DNA of 64,000 nt from contig OX359191.1 in the NCBI GenBank assembly GCA_947172415.1, positions 7,673,130 through 7,737,129 on the forward strand, in the 5' to 3' direction. Shown piece by piece: positions 23,101 through 34,652 of this stretch; the first letter of the stretch is position 1; each line of letters begins with the position of its first letter. Source of the stretch: Chondrosia reniformis (taxonomy: Eukaryota > Porifera > Demospongiae > Chondrillida > Chondrillidae). Position numbers and translations under genes: made by a program. The notes below the pieces were generated by a model. That model did not search any database. It was given only the letters and a program-made list of their open reading frames with translations, and was not told the DNA's origin.

Positions 23101-26100
23101 CCTATTATGACGGTCATGTGGGGATGGTGATCTGTGGTAGCCACGGTAAAGTGATCGATGCCTGGGTGAACCAGGGGAATGTCGCTGTCTGTTGAAAGGC
23201 GGGGTCTGGTTTCTCCTCCCATGTCTGCTATCAAAAGGGCTGAGTTCCCTCTGATGGGTCTTTCTGGATTGATCCTGATGCAAAGAACAGATTGTACAAC
23301 AGAAGGTTAAAGAAGCTTAATATACGTACATATGTATGTATGTATGTATATTGCAGAATACACATCAAGTTGTATTAATAAATTAAAAAGAGTCCATTTT
23401 ACACAAATCACATCTTGGACTGGTACGTATGTATTTTACAGCTCTTGATTAAGTATAGGAAAACTAAGTCGACCCAAGCTTCATGTAACCATCTAATCCC
23501 CAGTTAACCACAAGCTTCATTAGCAAGTCAGCTAACCTCTGTCCTAGGGGAAGGGGAGTGTCTTGGTCTAGGTACACACCCCTGATCCATATCCTCCTCA
23601 TTTGAGTATGGGATCCCTTCATCGTCTGAGGTGAGAGGAGTTCTAGGTCCACTTCTCTTGTGCGGAGGACTTTTCACAGTTTTTTCACCTCTCTCTCCAA
23701 GTTTGGAATGAGGATCCTTTTCAAGTTTCTGCTCAACAAAGACATCATTTTGCTTAGTTTTTGGAGCATTTTTACCAACTTGACTGATAGGTCCAATCTC
23801 TGTAGACGAATCTGACACCTTTCTGAGCTTGTCACTAGTTTGATCATTCCCACTTTCACTTTCCTCAATTGGAGGAGACCATAATTTTTCATTTCTTTTA
23901 TCTCCATCTTCTTGTTCGCTGTCTGAAGATTTTGTCTTCTTTGACTTTTTTCTACCTTTGCTGGAGCTCTTGCTGCTCACCAGATCTGAAGAGTCACTGC
24001 TTCTCCTGTGATCTCTCCTCTTGTTCAGAACAGATCTCAGGTCAGAGTCTTGCTCACTGTGAGTCTCACTAGTAGTTCTTCTGGGCTCTGTTCTTCCATG
24101 TCTCCTATCCCTACTCTCGTCTGAGCTGCTGTTAGAGTCATGACCTCTCTTGTACCCTTTGTGATGTCTCTCCCTGTCCTTCTCCCTCTGCCTCTTCTTT
24201 GCAAACTCCTTCAGCTGCAGTTCATAGTCATCTCTGTCCTCACTCTCCCTCCTCTGAGGAGGAGGGTAGTCTGATCTACTTCTACTGCTCGATTCCTTGT
24301 AGGATCCACTGCCTCCTCCACCGGGATACTGCCGTCCCCAATATCCCATCATACCCCCCCTTGGCCCCGAGGGTGGGGGATAGTACCCCGACATCCCAGG
24401 CACCATGGGCCCGCCTGAGACCATCACCGGGTCGTACATTCTCTGATGGTAGTTGGGATGGTTCAGTGATTGGATGAACGCTGTCATAGCTTCACGACTG
24501 GCAAAATCCGACTAGAAACAAGCAAACATGAATGAATAGAAAAACAATAGACAAACTCAACATGCATACCCATTTATGAACATTTAATATTCAAAAGTAG
24601 TGAAATAAAACTGAAAACTTGACACTGCCACCCCCACACTCTAATTACTTTGTTGGGCTTATATAGTGTTAACATTTCTGGACCTTGAGTATCATCAAAA
24701 TGATAGAAAAGCTTAGTTAACTTACATAGGTCTCCTGATTGTCACTATTTGTCAATACATACGTATAAATAAATAAAGTGTCATAACCTACATTATATAT
24801 ACATATCTATGAGATGTAACAATCAGAAGTAAGAATGAAAACAATTTAAACATAAATTCACACAACCCCTTTAAATTTAACCTTGAAGTACATATATATT
24901 TGTTCTTCTCAACACAATAGTACGGGCACTCACAATAGCCCTGACTTTACTCTTCCCAACGTATGTTCCATTCAAACTGGTCACAGCATCTTTGGCTACG
25001 TCAATGTTGTCGTACACCACCAAAGCAGAGCACTTGTGTCGGTCCAGGTTCAGACGCATCACCTCACCGTACTTTGAGCACAGTCTCTCCAGTGACACCT
25101 CGCTTGTGTGAGGATCTATTCCGTCTAGCCAGATGGCCTTGCTTGGGGACCCTTTACCAAAACCAACCTGTGTAGGAATTATAAAACAAGACAACATTGT
25201 ATGTACGTACATACAAATTGAGATATTGAAGTGAGGGAGTTATTACACAAAGCCTCTGAAAAGGCTATGATAAGTAATCATTAAAAGACATTATGTACGT
25301 CTCCCATTCAGGTCACCAAAGTTTTTTAAAATATCTTCAAGTGATATTCACTTCTTCATGTGTAGATGCTGGATATTTTATGCATGTACGTAGGTTTTGA
25401 TGGATGGACAAAATGTTGAGATTAATGGCCACACTAGTGTGTGGATGAATGCCATTGAATGGTAGGAAGAAGTACAACACCTTCAGTCTGCTAATTCCAA
25501 GCATTGTTCCATCCATTCTTCTCTTAGCCATGACCGCACTCATGAGGTCAAGGAAGTGCACAAAGCCATAAGTACTATTGCCAGTCATCTTCTTTATCTG
25601 TGCATCCTACATACGCACAGATGTACGTATGTACATATATGGGAACATCTATGATTATCTAGTAAACCACAGCTACGTACATGCATACGTATATATGTAC
25701 ATACGTATATAAATAGTATGTACGTACGTATGTAGCACAACACAGTAAGGTGTATTAATATACAAGTAGAACTTACATAATATATAATCATTAATATACG
25801 TACGTAAAGAGGCAACACGGACATACTCACAAGTATAGTTCCAAATGGCAGGAAGGCATCTCTCAGCTCAAACACAGACACACCCTTAGGAATATTGCCC
25901 ACAAAGAGACATCTGTTGGCCTTTGGATCCACCTCCATATCTCCAGGATTTTCATCACCATGGAAACTAGTATCTAATAGCAACAATGAAATGTACCCAG
26001 TCAAGTTTGCATGCATATACAGAGCATCACGACAAATCCAATGTATTGTACAAAATTATCACTCAAAAGTGATTAATCAAATGTGTATTCACGTTCTCAG

Positions 26101-29090
26101 ATAAAGTACTGCATTTATACCACTATACCAGACTGCCAACTGGTACCCACCGATAGTGTAACTTGATATATACCTTTAGTATGGCAAGGCCAATGCACAG
26201 CTCATGCATACCTGATAGAGCAACCATTCGGATCTTTTGGCCAAATATTATTGCTCCCTGCATGTCATTGCAAGCCTTCCTAGCCTCCTCAGGACTGCAA
26301 TATAATGTACATAATTCATATCATATATGTAGTGGTATAAATATACATACATACATACTTTTATAGGTAACTGAATGCCATAACATTTACAGTATATATA
26401 CACCATTTTTATCACTCTAATGTATCTTGTGGCTATACTCCAATATTATATGTGAATACATACTAGGGATGAGTATTAAATGGAAAATCCTAAACTTGCA
26501 TGTATCAAAAATTGTACTGCTTTTCATTCTTGGATATGTTACATATATATACGTATATTGCCATTTTAATAGGACTTCAGTCCCCCAGCCAAGAGTAGAC
26601 TTCGGTCACTTGGCTGGTTTGGCGTAATATCTCCCAGTGAATTATTTTACTTATCATATATGTATGTACATACAGTGTGTATGTCTACATACGTAGTACG
26701 AAATATGTAAGCATGTACGTACATACCTTTTAAACTTGAGAACTGCATATCTGTCATTCTTGTCCCAATGAACTCGTACCTGTGGTGAACCATGACCTTT
26801 GAACTCTGAACTTAGTACCTCTTCAATGTTTTGATCTACACATGAGCAACCAAACACGTTTCAATCAAGTGACCAAGTACCATGTACTATCACTAAATCA
26901 TTTTTAGAACCCAAGGACTCAGGTATACCATACTACGACCAATCTTTTGGAAGGCTCATTTTTCAAAATCTATTATATACGTACACAGTTTGTTAACTCT
27001 TTTACTGTCAGACATTCTGGCTTTGTGGGCTCTCTCTAGCAATCCCCACAGGATATAAGCATCCAATGAAATAAAGCTGTGATGTCTCATCAGTTGACTC
27101 AGGTAACTAGACACTCACAAAGTCAAAAGATGATCCATCTTCAAGATGATGCAATTGCAAGAAATCCTTACCCTGTATACCAGATTGGCCTATTCAATTA
27201 TTTTTTGCCAATTTTTCACATGCTAACCACTCAATTAACATGTACGTAGAGTTCTTACCAGTTGGCCTGCTATTTAGGTTGGTAACTTTCATACGGACTC
27301 CAAGTCGCTTGCGGTCATCATTGTCTGCTTCGTTAGAGCTATCAGAGCTATCGGAAGAGGAAGATGAGGAGTCTCCACTGGAACTCTCTTTGGCCTTCTT
27401 CTGAAGCTTCCTCGTCTTTCCACCAGATGTAGACGACGTGGACGTGCTGGAGTCACTTCCACTGGATTTATCACTTGACCGGGAATACCTATGTATGTTC
27501 ATAGGGGAGTCACCATTAAACTACATAAGTAATACAATTTTCATGTCACTATACTTAACTACACTATAACTTTCTGGAATTCTCTGTAACCTCATCTCTG
27601 GTATATAAATACAACTTTAATAGACCGTTCTGTAATGCAAGATTGAGGCAGTAGTATTCGTGCACAAAAAGTTCAATTAAAAACTATTCCAGAACATGGA
27701 TCACAATCTACAATACAAAAGCAGATTACTTCAGTGGCTATTTCCTATGCATATACGCATGAAGTGCATTCAACCAGTGGTCATAATGCTGGATTGAATG
27801 GAGCTAATACACGCCCTATGGGACACGCCTGGAAATCTACACCATCATGCCATTTCGCACACAACATTACACACCAGATGCACTATATACTTCTCATGTA
27901 TACAATACACGCGTACATGCCTTCACAAGAGGAAACATAATAGTCAGATAACACAGTGAACGCTGCTGCCATTGGTATTTACGTAGGAAAGGAACCTACA
28001 TACTGTATTTATGTACGTACGTATGTAGGTTCATATGAAATGACTATCGTTATTATATACTTACAGTAGTCTTAGCCAACAAATATTTAATCAAATGAAT
28101 ATTATTACAATACCCAACCCAACTCTCTATAATGCACACTTGTATGTATGTAGCTCCTAGAGGGAGGCTGGATATCATTACTAGTTTAGTTAACTATCCA
28201 AAGATAGGAGTGTACAGTTTTACATGAACAGAGTGATGCATTGCATAAGCCCCGGACACAGATAAACAGTATATATACCTGAGCGTTTCTGTGTCTCCTT
28301 GACTGGTCTGTACATGCAACAACAAATTAACAAGTACTAAAGCACTTAAATAAGTTCAAACACTTTGTAAAAAAAACTCTGAAAATAATTCTCCTCTTCT
28401 TCTCAAAAAGGTCATTCAAATGGCAACTCTTCAGCAACATCACTTACAAAGCCATTCCAAAATTCAACCACAACTTTCAGATTTCAAGCTGAAAGGAAAT
28501 CTCTTCAATTCCAAGCACTGAATTCTCCTTGAAACTTTTGTTTTATAATCTATTCTATTTTCTTTGACAGTAGCTCCAATTGCAACCGGTTATAAAAATA
28601 TTTAACACTTTAGCAACAAACAAAACTTTCTAAAATTCTTTTCTTTAAAGCGCAACTTATGACTACTTACCTTCTTCGCGATTTCCACGGCTCTCGTTCC
28701 CTAGGACTTGGCGAATTTTCTGAGAACTTAAAGTTGACTCTCAATTCTCTTCCTCCAAGCCTGTGTTTGGCGCTACATGCATCCACTGCGCTCCCTAGCT
28801 CAATAAAGTCGATAAAGGCGGCAATCCCCTGCGAATGATGTTTCTGCGGAAGGATATAAACTTCTTCAACTCGACCAAACCTGCAGATATAGAATAATTG
28901 ATTAAAATATTTACTGCTGCTTTAACATAAAGCTTGAAATATTGATCCAAAGCCTAAACAGAATTTTACAAACATAAGTTGATACATGCTAAGTTAATTA
29001 CTTGGAAAAGTAATCAATAATTCTCTCTTTTTTTATTCCTTCGGGAAAATTGCCAACCCAAAGATGGCGACTGGGTTTAAATTGAGGCAT
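20120..29090 (-). CDS. SPEN: SPEN/SHARP-type transcriptional corepressor (four RRMs plus SPOC)
   Basis: Nuclear RNA-binding corepressor; in bilaterians it acts in Notch and nuclear-receptor repression through its SPOC domain. Exons: 29002-29090, 28671-28880, 27259-27488, 26727-26835, 26212-26294, 25831-25973, 25481-25606, 24934-25167, 23537-24511, 23036-23274, 21242-21665, 21048-21147, 20802-20981, 20560-20687, 20329-20472 and 20120-20260. They join in phase to 1184 residues. RRM1 opens with SRHLWVGNFPEGI, the SPEN signature. RRM2-RRM4 lie at about residues 165-238, 261-330 and 338-425. Residues 430-1000 are Ser/Arg/Pro-rich. The SPOC domain (about 1020-1184) contains YPVMWQGHLSLKN, LLLALPCGRDPND, KQAAGIIDM and YVLHIFPPCEFS. 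It is about a third of human length. A possible optional 24-nt exon at 28279-28302 would also keep frame. Confidence 0.94.
22430..22550 (-). repeat. Dispersed repeat family 2, copy 3 (SPEN intron)
   Basis: Minus strand reads ccatgccacatctatttt, gggaactaaacctagtg, gatgaggatacgagag, then a ct-rich run and tactgggcc. This is the fullest copy together with 37085-37202. Confidence 0.7.
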
Positions 29091-29448
29091 CGTTCAACTA
29101 TTTTTCCTCTACTCTGGCGGAAAGGATATTGCAGTCGTCCAATTTATAAAGCACTGAGAATCTGGCCCTAAAGTACGTTAAAATTTATTAGTACAGAAAC
29201 TTCCTTTCATTCACTAAATACTATAGACTGAATTTTTTCAATAGAGCGAGCCTAAATAGCTACGAAGGCGTCATTTTACTGTTTCCTGAAAGGTGCCATT
29301 TTATCCAACATTCGAACCACGTGTTGACCATGAATCTCATTATTTGGTAACTTGACGAATCAGGGTATTCCCCTGTTGTTCCTAAGGCTTCTACCGTACC
29401 ACCCCACCGTAGTTATCTACACACTCCCACTCACTAGCTTCTGGCGAA
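29091..29448. promoter_or_regulatory. Candidate bidirectional promoter, SPEN / Ig-vWA gene
   Basis: The 358 bp between the divergent start codons of SPEN (-) and the Ig-LDLa-vWA gene (+) must contain both 5' UTRs and core promoters. No TATA box is obvious on either side. Inferred from geometry only. Confidence 0.5.
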
Positions 29449-32400
29449 ATGGCTGCTAGAATGGTAGTCCTTTCGTCCCTGGTTCTGTTCTACCTCTGCT
29501 CTGTCTCACTCTGTGCCAAAAGGGTATGTATGCCATTAACTACTTGCTGGTCGTATGTATGTTAAGCAACTGTTTTCGTGTTCCGTAGCTCCAAAGGAGA
29601 CAAAGCGAAACTGGTAGGTTCCTTGGGATTATTAAATCAGTAGCTTAATTGCTGATCACTAAGTGATAAGATTGAATAATAAGTAGTGCAGTGGCTGCTT
29701 AGCAGTAATTTCAATTTTGTTGTTTGTTGTCAATACTTTTATTATAGCAGCCCCAAAAGTAATGATACAGAGAATTGACGCACCTCAAGAAATAGGTAGC
29801 GACTTTGAAATCACGTGTCTAGCTTCTGGCAACCCTCAGCCAACCATATACTGGACAGGTGCAGCTGGTGAGCCTGATAATATGATTTCATTTGTGCTGC
29901 TCTATACACATTTATTTACTCCTTTTTCCGACTTTTTCCGCATCCATAATGTAGTTAGAATCTTTTGGTGGACATTTTTTTAGAACCACCAAAAGTTGAA
30001 AGATAAACATTTGAATTGAACATTCAAAAAGCTAATTTTGCTATATAGCGTTGATGTATCACCTTTTTATTCCAAGGTGGGACTTTGCCAAGCTGTGTGG
30101 TTGACTTAAATGGGGTGCTACTATTTAGAAACTTCCAAGAAGACTGTGATGGCCAGTTTCAGTGTCATGCAATGAATGTAATTGGAAATGATGTTGACTC
30201 AATATACATATTTGGTAAGATTATCATCCCTGCAGTTTATGGATGGTAGTAATTGTATGCACATATCAAAACAAATGTATAGTATGAGTCTATTTGTATT
30301 GATATACTTGCAGAGATGCTTTAGGGGGATGGGGGAGCGCATTTGCTCCTGTTTGAAGAGATTTTGCCCCCCCCTCTTGTGAAAAATCAAATTGCCTAAT
30401 TTTAATAACAAACAAACATATTAAACAAGTTATATTATGTTCTCTTCCTCCCCTTGTGATATTGTGAAACCCTTACTTGTGTGTTTGTGGTGCAGGGATA
30501 TAGTGTCATGAGAAGGAAAACCTGGATCTGGTTTCCTTTGAGCTCCACTATGGCTTTGTCTTATGTGCTTGTTATTGTGTGTCAAATCTCTTGTTATGTC
30601 TACAATCAGATCAGATGTAGGGTTCACTGATCTGGTCTATTTTGTAAACCATGCTATCCAAACAGACCTTGTGGCATTCCTTCATACTAAAAAGATTTTT
30701 TGTTACCTCTAGCTATCGAGCCACCTTCACAAGATCCCGGTGAGGACTGTCAGTTCCTTTGTAGTGATGCTAATGCAACATGTGTGACGAGGGAAGCTCG
30801 TTGCAATGGGACAGAGGAATGTCCAAATGGGCTGGATGAGCTTCTTGGCTGTGAGATCACAGAGACACAATGCAGACCAGATGAATTAGCTTGTGAGGAT
30901 GGCTCTTGTCACTTGCTGTTACACAAGTGTGATGGAATAGCAGATTGTTTAGATGGATCAGATGAACAAGGATGTCGTAAGTTGTTTGCACTACAAATGT
31001 TTTGCATTTGTCTTTTTAAGAATCAAGCATTTCTTTGTAACTATAGAATTAGACTATGAATCTAAAATTTATTTCAGAGCTGATGCATTGATTCTTGACT
31101 TTGCATTTGTAATGAATTATTTATCAATTTTGCTTCCATATAACTGACATTCTTGCTATAGTCCTCCCATGCTCCTTGTGTGCAGCTCCTTCATCAGGCC
31201 AGTGTCTGTCCTCACAGTTTCACTGTTCAAGTTCTAAAGTGCCTTGCATTCCCAAAGCTGGACGCTGTAATGGAATTGTGGAGTGTGAGAATGGAGAAGA
31301 TGAGCATGAGTGTGGTAAGTAAATCTGTGGAGTGTAAGGAGGGGGGTGGATGAAGAGCTATAAAATTTACTACGTATATGCCTGAAAATTTTAATAAACA
31401 CAAAGCTGTGCTGGTAATATTATGCTCACATTATTATTTACTTGCACTTTATGATGTTCATAACTTTTCTTTATTCAAGTCAAGCCTATAGCAAGATTTG
31501 GTCCAGTAAATGGTCCAATTGACAGGATTATAGGAAGTACAATCAAGTTGAAATGTGAAGCTCGTGGAACTCCTCCCCCTTTCATCACATGGAAGTATAA
31601 CTGTGGACCTCTGCCAAAGAGTTCTAGGTTCTCTCTTGTGTCAGTCAATGGGAAAGGAAGCCTTACAATTACCAATGCCACTACTGGTGACTCTGGTCAC
31701 TATAGTTGTGATATGATTTCCATATATGGAAGAGAGCAGGTTCACAGGGAAACACAGCTGATTGTGCAAGACCGTTAGTTCCCAGTCATATGCAAATTGA
31801 ATTAATTATGGAATTTCCTAGCCTAGATAAGTTTTTGAATTGATCAAAATAAAGGAAAAGTTATATATTTAAGAGGGATTAGCTTGCCCAGCTATCTATG
31901 GATTCTATTTCCATTCTAATTACTAGCTGAAGAATTTCAGTGTGAGGATGCTGATGGTGTGCCTTTCAAGAGTAGTGTAAGGTACTATTTGAGAAAATCA
32001 ACTGAGACAAGCAAAGGAGTGTCTGAAGCAGCCGATATTGTATTTGTGGTTGATGAAACTGGTAAGAGGACCAAGACAAGACCTGGGTACACTGATCTTT
32101 GATTGTATTCATAGTTACAAAGATACAGATCAAAGCACAAAGATGTAGTCCCATTAAATTTTGTTTGGGAGACAAATATAATTGAAAAGCGCACGACAAT
32201 ATAATGTACTAAGTTTACATATGTTTATAATACTTACATGCATATTAATAGCATTTCACTGATATAAGTAATTTGATGTGCCCCCATTTTGTTTGTTAAA
32301 GGGTCTATGGTTGAAGAACATCGATGGCTTAGGATGGTTGTATATAAATTGGACAGTGCTCTAAAGTTGGTTGGTATTGGTAACGGATCAGTCTCAAATC

Positions 32401-34187
32401 GCTTTGCACTGGTAGGGTTTGCCAGGGACACTGACAGAGATAGGGGAGGTACAGTCATTCGGGACCTCACTGCTCCTGCTAACTTTGTCAGTGGAGTGAT
32501 GGATCTTAAATTGGATGGTGTGTTTGAGGATGGATATAGTGGCATTTTGACAGCTTTAAATGGTGTCTCTTTTAGAAAGAATACCACTAAACATATTGTT
32601 CTAATAACTGATGAAGATCGTGATGTTCTTAAGTTTTTTCTCAAGAAGTCTACTATTATAAACAAGTTAAGGGAGGGAAATTTCACACTCAGTGTAGTAG
32701 TTCAACAATCATTTCAAGCTATTCATGGAGGAGTGAATGATGATCGTACTGTTCTTGGTGTTGATAGCACTATGCAGGCTTATGCATTTGACCCTGATAA
32801 GCCTACTGGATTCTCCATTTTGGACAAAGCAGTAAAAGATGAGGGCTTTCGTAACACTTATGAGGACTATGTTGAACTAGCGTTCAGTTTGCGCAGCAGT
32901 GCATGGGATTTGAGGAAGATCCGTGAAGGAGAACCTGTAATTAGTGCCTTTACAAATGCTTTTGTAAAAGTTAATGTTGAAGAGATTCTATCTTTCAAAC
33001 AAGCTTGCTTTGAATGTATATGCATTCCACCTGAACAGCAGTGCATCCAAGTAGTAACAAGCCTACATCGCTGCAAGGGAGAGGTAAACCCAGGTTAGTT
33101 TAATATGGCTTTGTATACGTACAGTATATCTGTGAAGGGTGGATTGTAGTGCTGGGTTGTAGTGCTGGGTTGTAGGTTGAGGGTAGGTTTTAGGTTGAAG
33201 GGTGGGTTGTAGGCAGTCTGCTATTGTCTAAGTGATGATCTAGCTTCCTTATATGTACATTATTTAATTTAATTAATATCATTATAATATTTTCACTATT
33301 GTGTGAATCTGTATGTATTTATGATACTGTATTCATACATTACTGCTTGCATTAATGCTATTAGTGATTATTGGCAGTTATCCATTTTTCCTTACAGAAC
33401 CTAAACTTCCTAATGTCTGTGTGTCACCTTTAGAGGTATTTGCTATTTATAATAGTAGTTTGACCTTCAGGTGTAACATACAGACACCTTCTGGATCAGA
33501 CCCTGTTGTTAGAGTTATCTGGACACGCCCCCCTGGAGCTGCAAGGGGTACACAGATTGGTAAATCACTTAGGCTAAACAGACTAACAGAAACCTCTATA
33601 GGAAACTACACTTGTAATGTACACACAACTGCAGGACAGGTTGCCATAGGTACAGCTGAAATTTTGACACCTTTATTTGGTGAGTGTATATGAATAGCAT
33701 TATCTGATATCAGATCTTTTTTGAGTGAAATTAAACCTTAAATTCCAAGTTTACTTTGAAGTGGACAATTTCAACTTCATGTTATGAATAAGTAATATTC
33801 ATATTTAATGTAATTCCCTTCTAGTTGTACCATCAGTAGATATTGTCCCAAAGACGGTTGCTGTAGAGATTAATGATACAGTGACCCTTGGTTGTAAGGT
33901 CAAAGGAATACCTGAACCCTATGTTACCTGGCAACGGGGAGATGGTAAACCCCTCGTTAAATCCTCAAAAATTGAGTACGACAGTGAAAATAAGGTGTGG
34001 CAGCTTGCAATGAGGTATATCTCTGCTGAGCAGCTGGGAGTATATGTGTGCATGGCTGAGAATGTAGTTGGTAGAAGTCAGCTTTTTGTTGTAGTGACAG
34101 GTGAGTAAAGCTTGTTTGATATGTCTCATTGAAATCTAATTATTATGTATATCATTTTTCTACCTTTTGATAGAAAAGAGTAAATAA
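29449..34187 (+). CDS. Secreted Ig-LDLa-Ig-vWA-Ig-Ig multidomain protein
   Basis: Extracellular protein, adhesion or immune-type recognition by inference. Exons: 29449-29523, 29589-29613, 29748-29867, 30077-30214, 30713-30976, 31186-31314, 31480-31773, 31927-32061, 32302-33093, 33398-33679, 33825-34100 and 34174-34187. They join in phase to 847 residues. Order: signal peptide (hydrophobic VVLSSLVLFYLCSVSLC, residues 6-22); Ig domain; three LDL-receptor class A repeats (DGSDEQGC at the end of the second); Ig (GHYSC); a von Willebrand A domain opening VFVVDETGSMVEE with a usable MIDAS (D-x-T-x-S) and a later VLITDED; two more Ig domains (GNYTC, GVYVC). No membrane segment is seen; the short last exon ends in TAA overlapping an AATAAA signal. 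An alternative acceptor at 31162 would also keep frame. Almost all introns are phase 1, typical of shuffled extracellular modules. I recognise no named orthologue. Confidence 0.85.
30370..30430 (-). repeat. Dispersed repeat family 1, copy 3
   Basis: Reverse complement reads atgtttgtttgttattaa then aggcaatttgattttt, matching the copies near 3600 and 9530. It also follows a C-rich run, as at 9560 and 7090. Confidence 0.6.
33135..33215. repeat. Short imperfect tandem repeat (gggttgtag-type)
   Basis: About six imperfect copies of a 9-12-bp unit related to gtgctgggttgtag in the intron after the vWA exon. Confidence 0.6.
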
Positions 34188-34652
34188 AGATCATTCTAGT
34201 TAAAGAGAGTTATATGAACCAGACACTTGTGTACTTCTTTCATTTTATAAGTTGCATACTCTATACCTCATCACACTCAAAAAATTAATGGCAGAATATA
34301 TTCACCTTACATGAAACTGCAATTATTTACTTTCTGGCTCAAATAATGTGCACTGTAACACATTGGAGGCAAACCAAAATATATAATTTGTCTGTTTTTA
34401 ATGAATGTTCTATAAAATATTATTGTTGACTGTATAATGTAGGTACACTTGGATAAAGTTCAAATGATCTATATAAAAAGAGCAATTAATTAAGAAATGC
34501 AATCATCATATAAATTATCAAATACGTACAAATCAAAGTACTGTTTTCCACAAAGTTACAATTACAGTACACGGAGGTATCAGAAAAGTTAAATAGTGTG
34601 CCATTAAAATGTCTAATATCAGGAGAATAATAAATGTAAAAAAGTTGTCATG
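34188..34652. other. Tail-to-tail intergenic region
   Basis: AT-rich spacer between the Ig-vWA gene stop and the RBR ligase stop, presumably both 3' UTRs. No further exon, repeat or RNA recognised. Confidence 0.6.

Noticed and set aside
26990-27180. Possible SPEN exons between RRM2 pieces
   Set aside because: Splicing them in introduces stops or breaks phase, while the exon at 27259-27488 joins 26727-26835 perfectly and completes RRM2.
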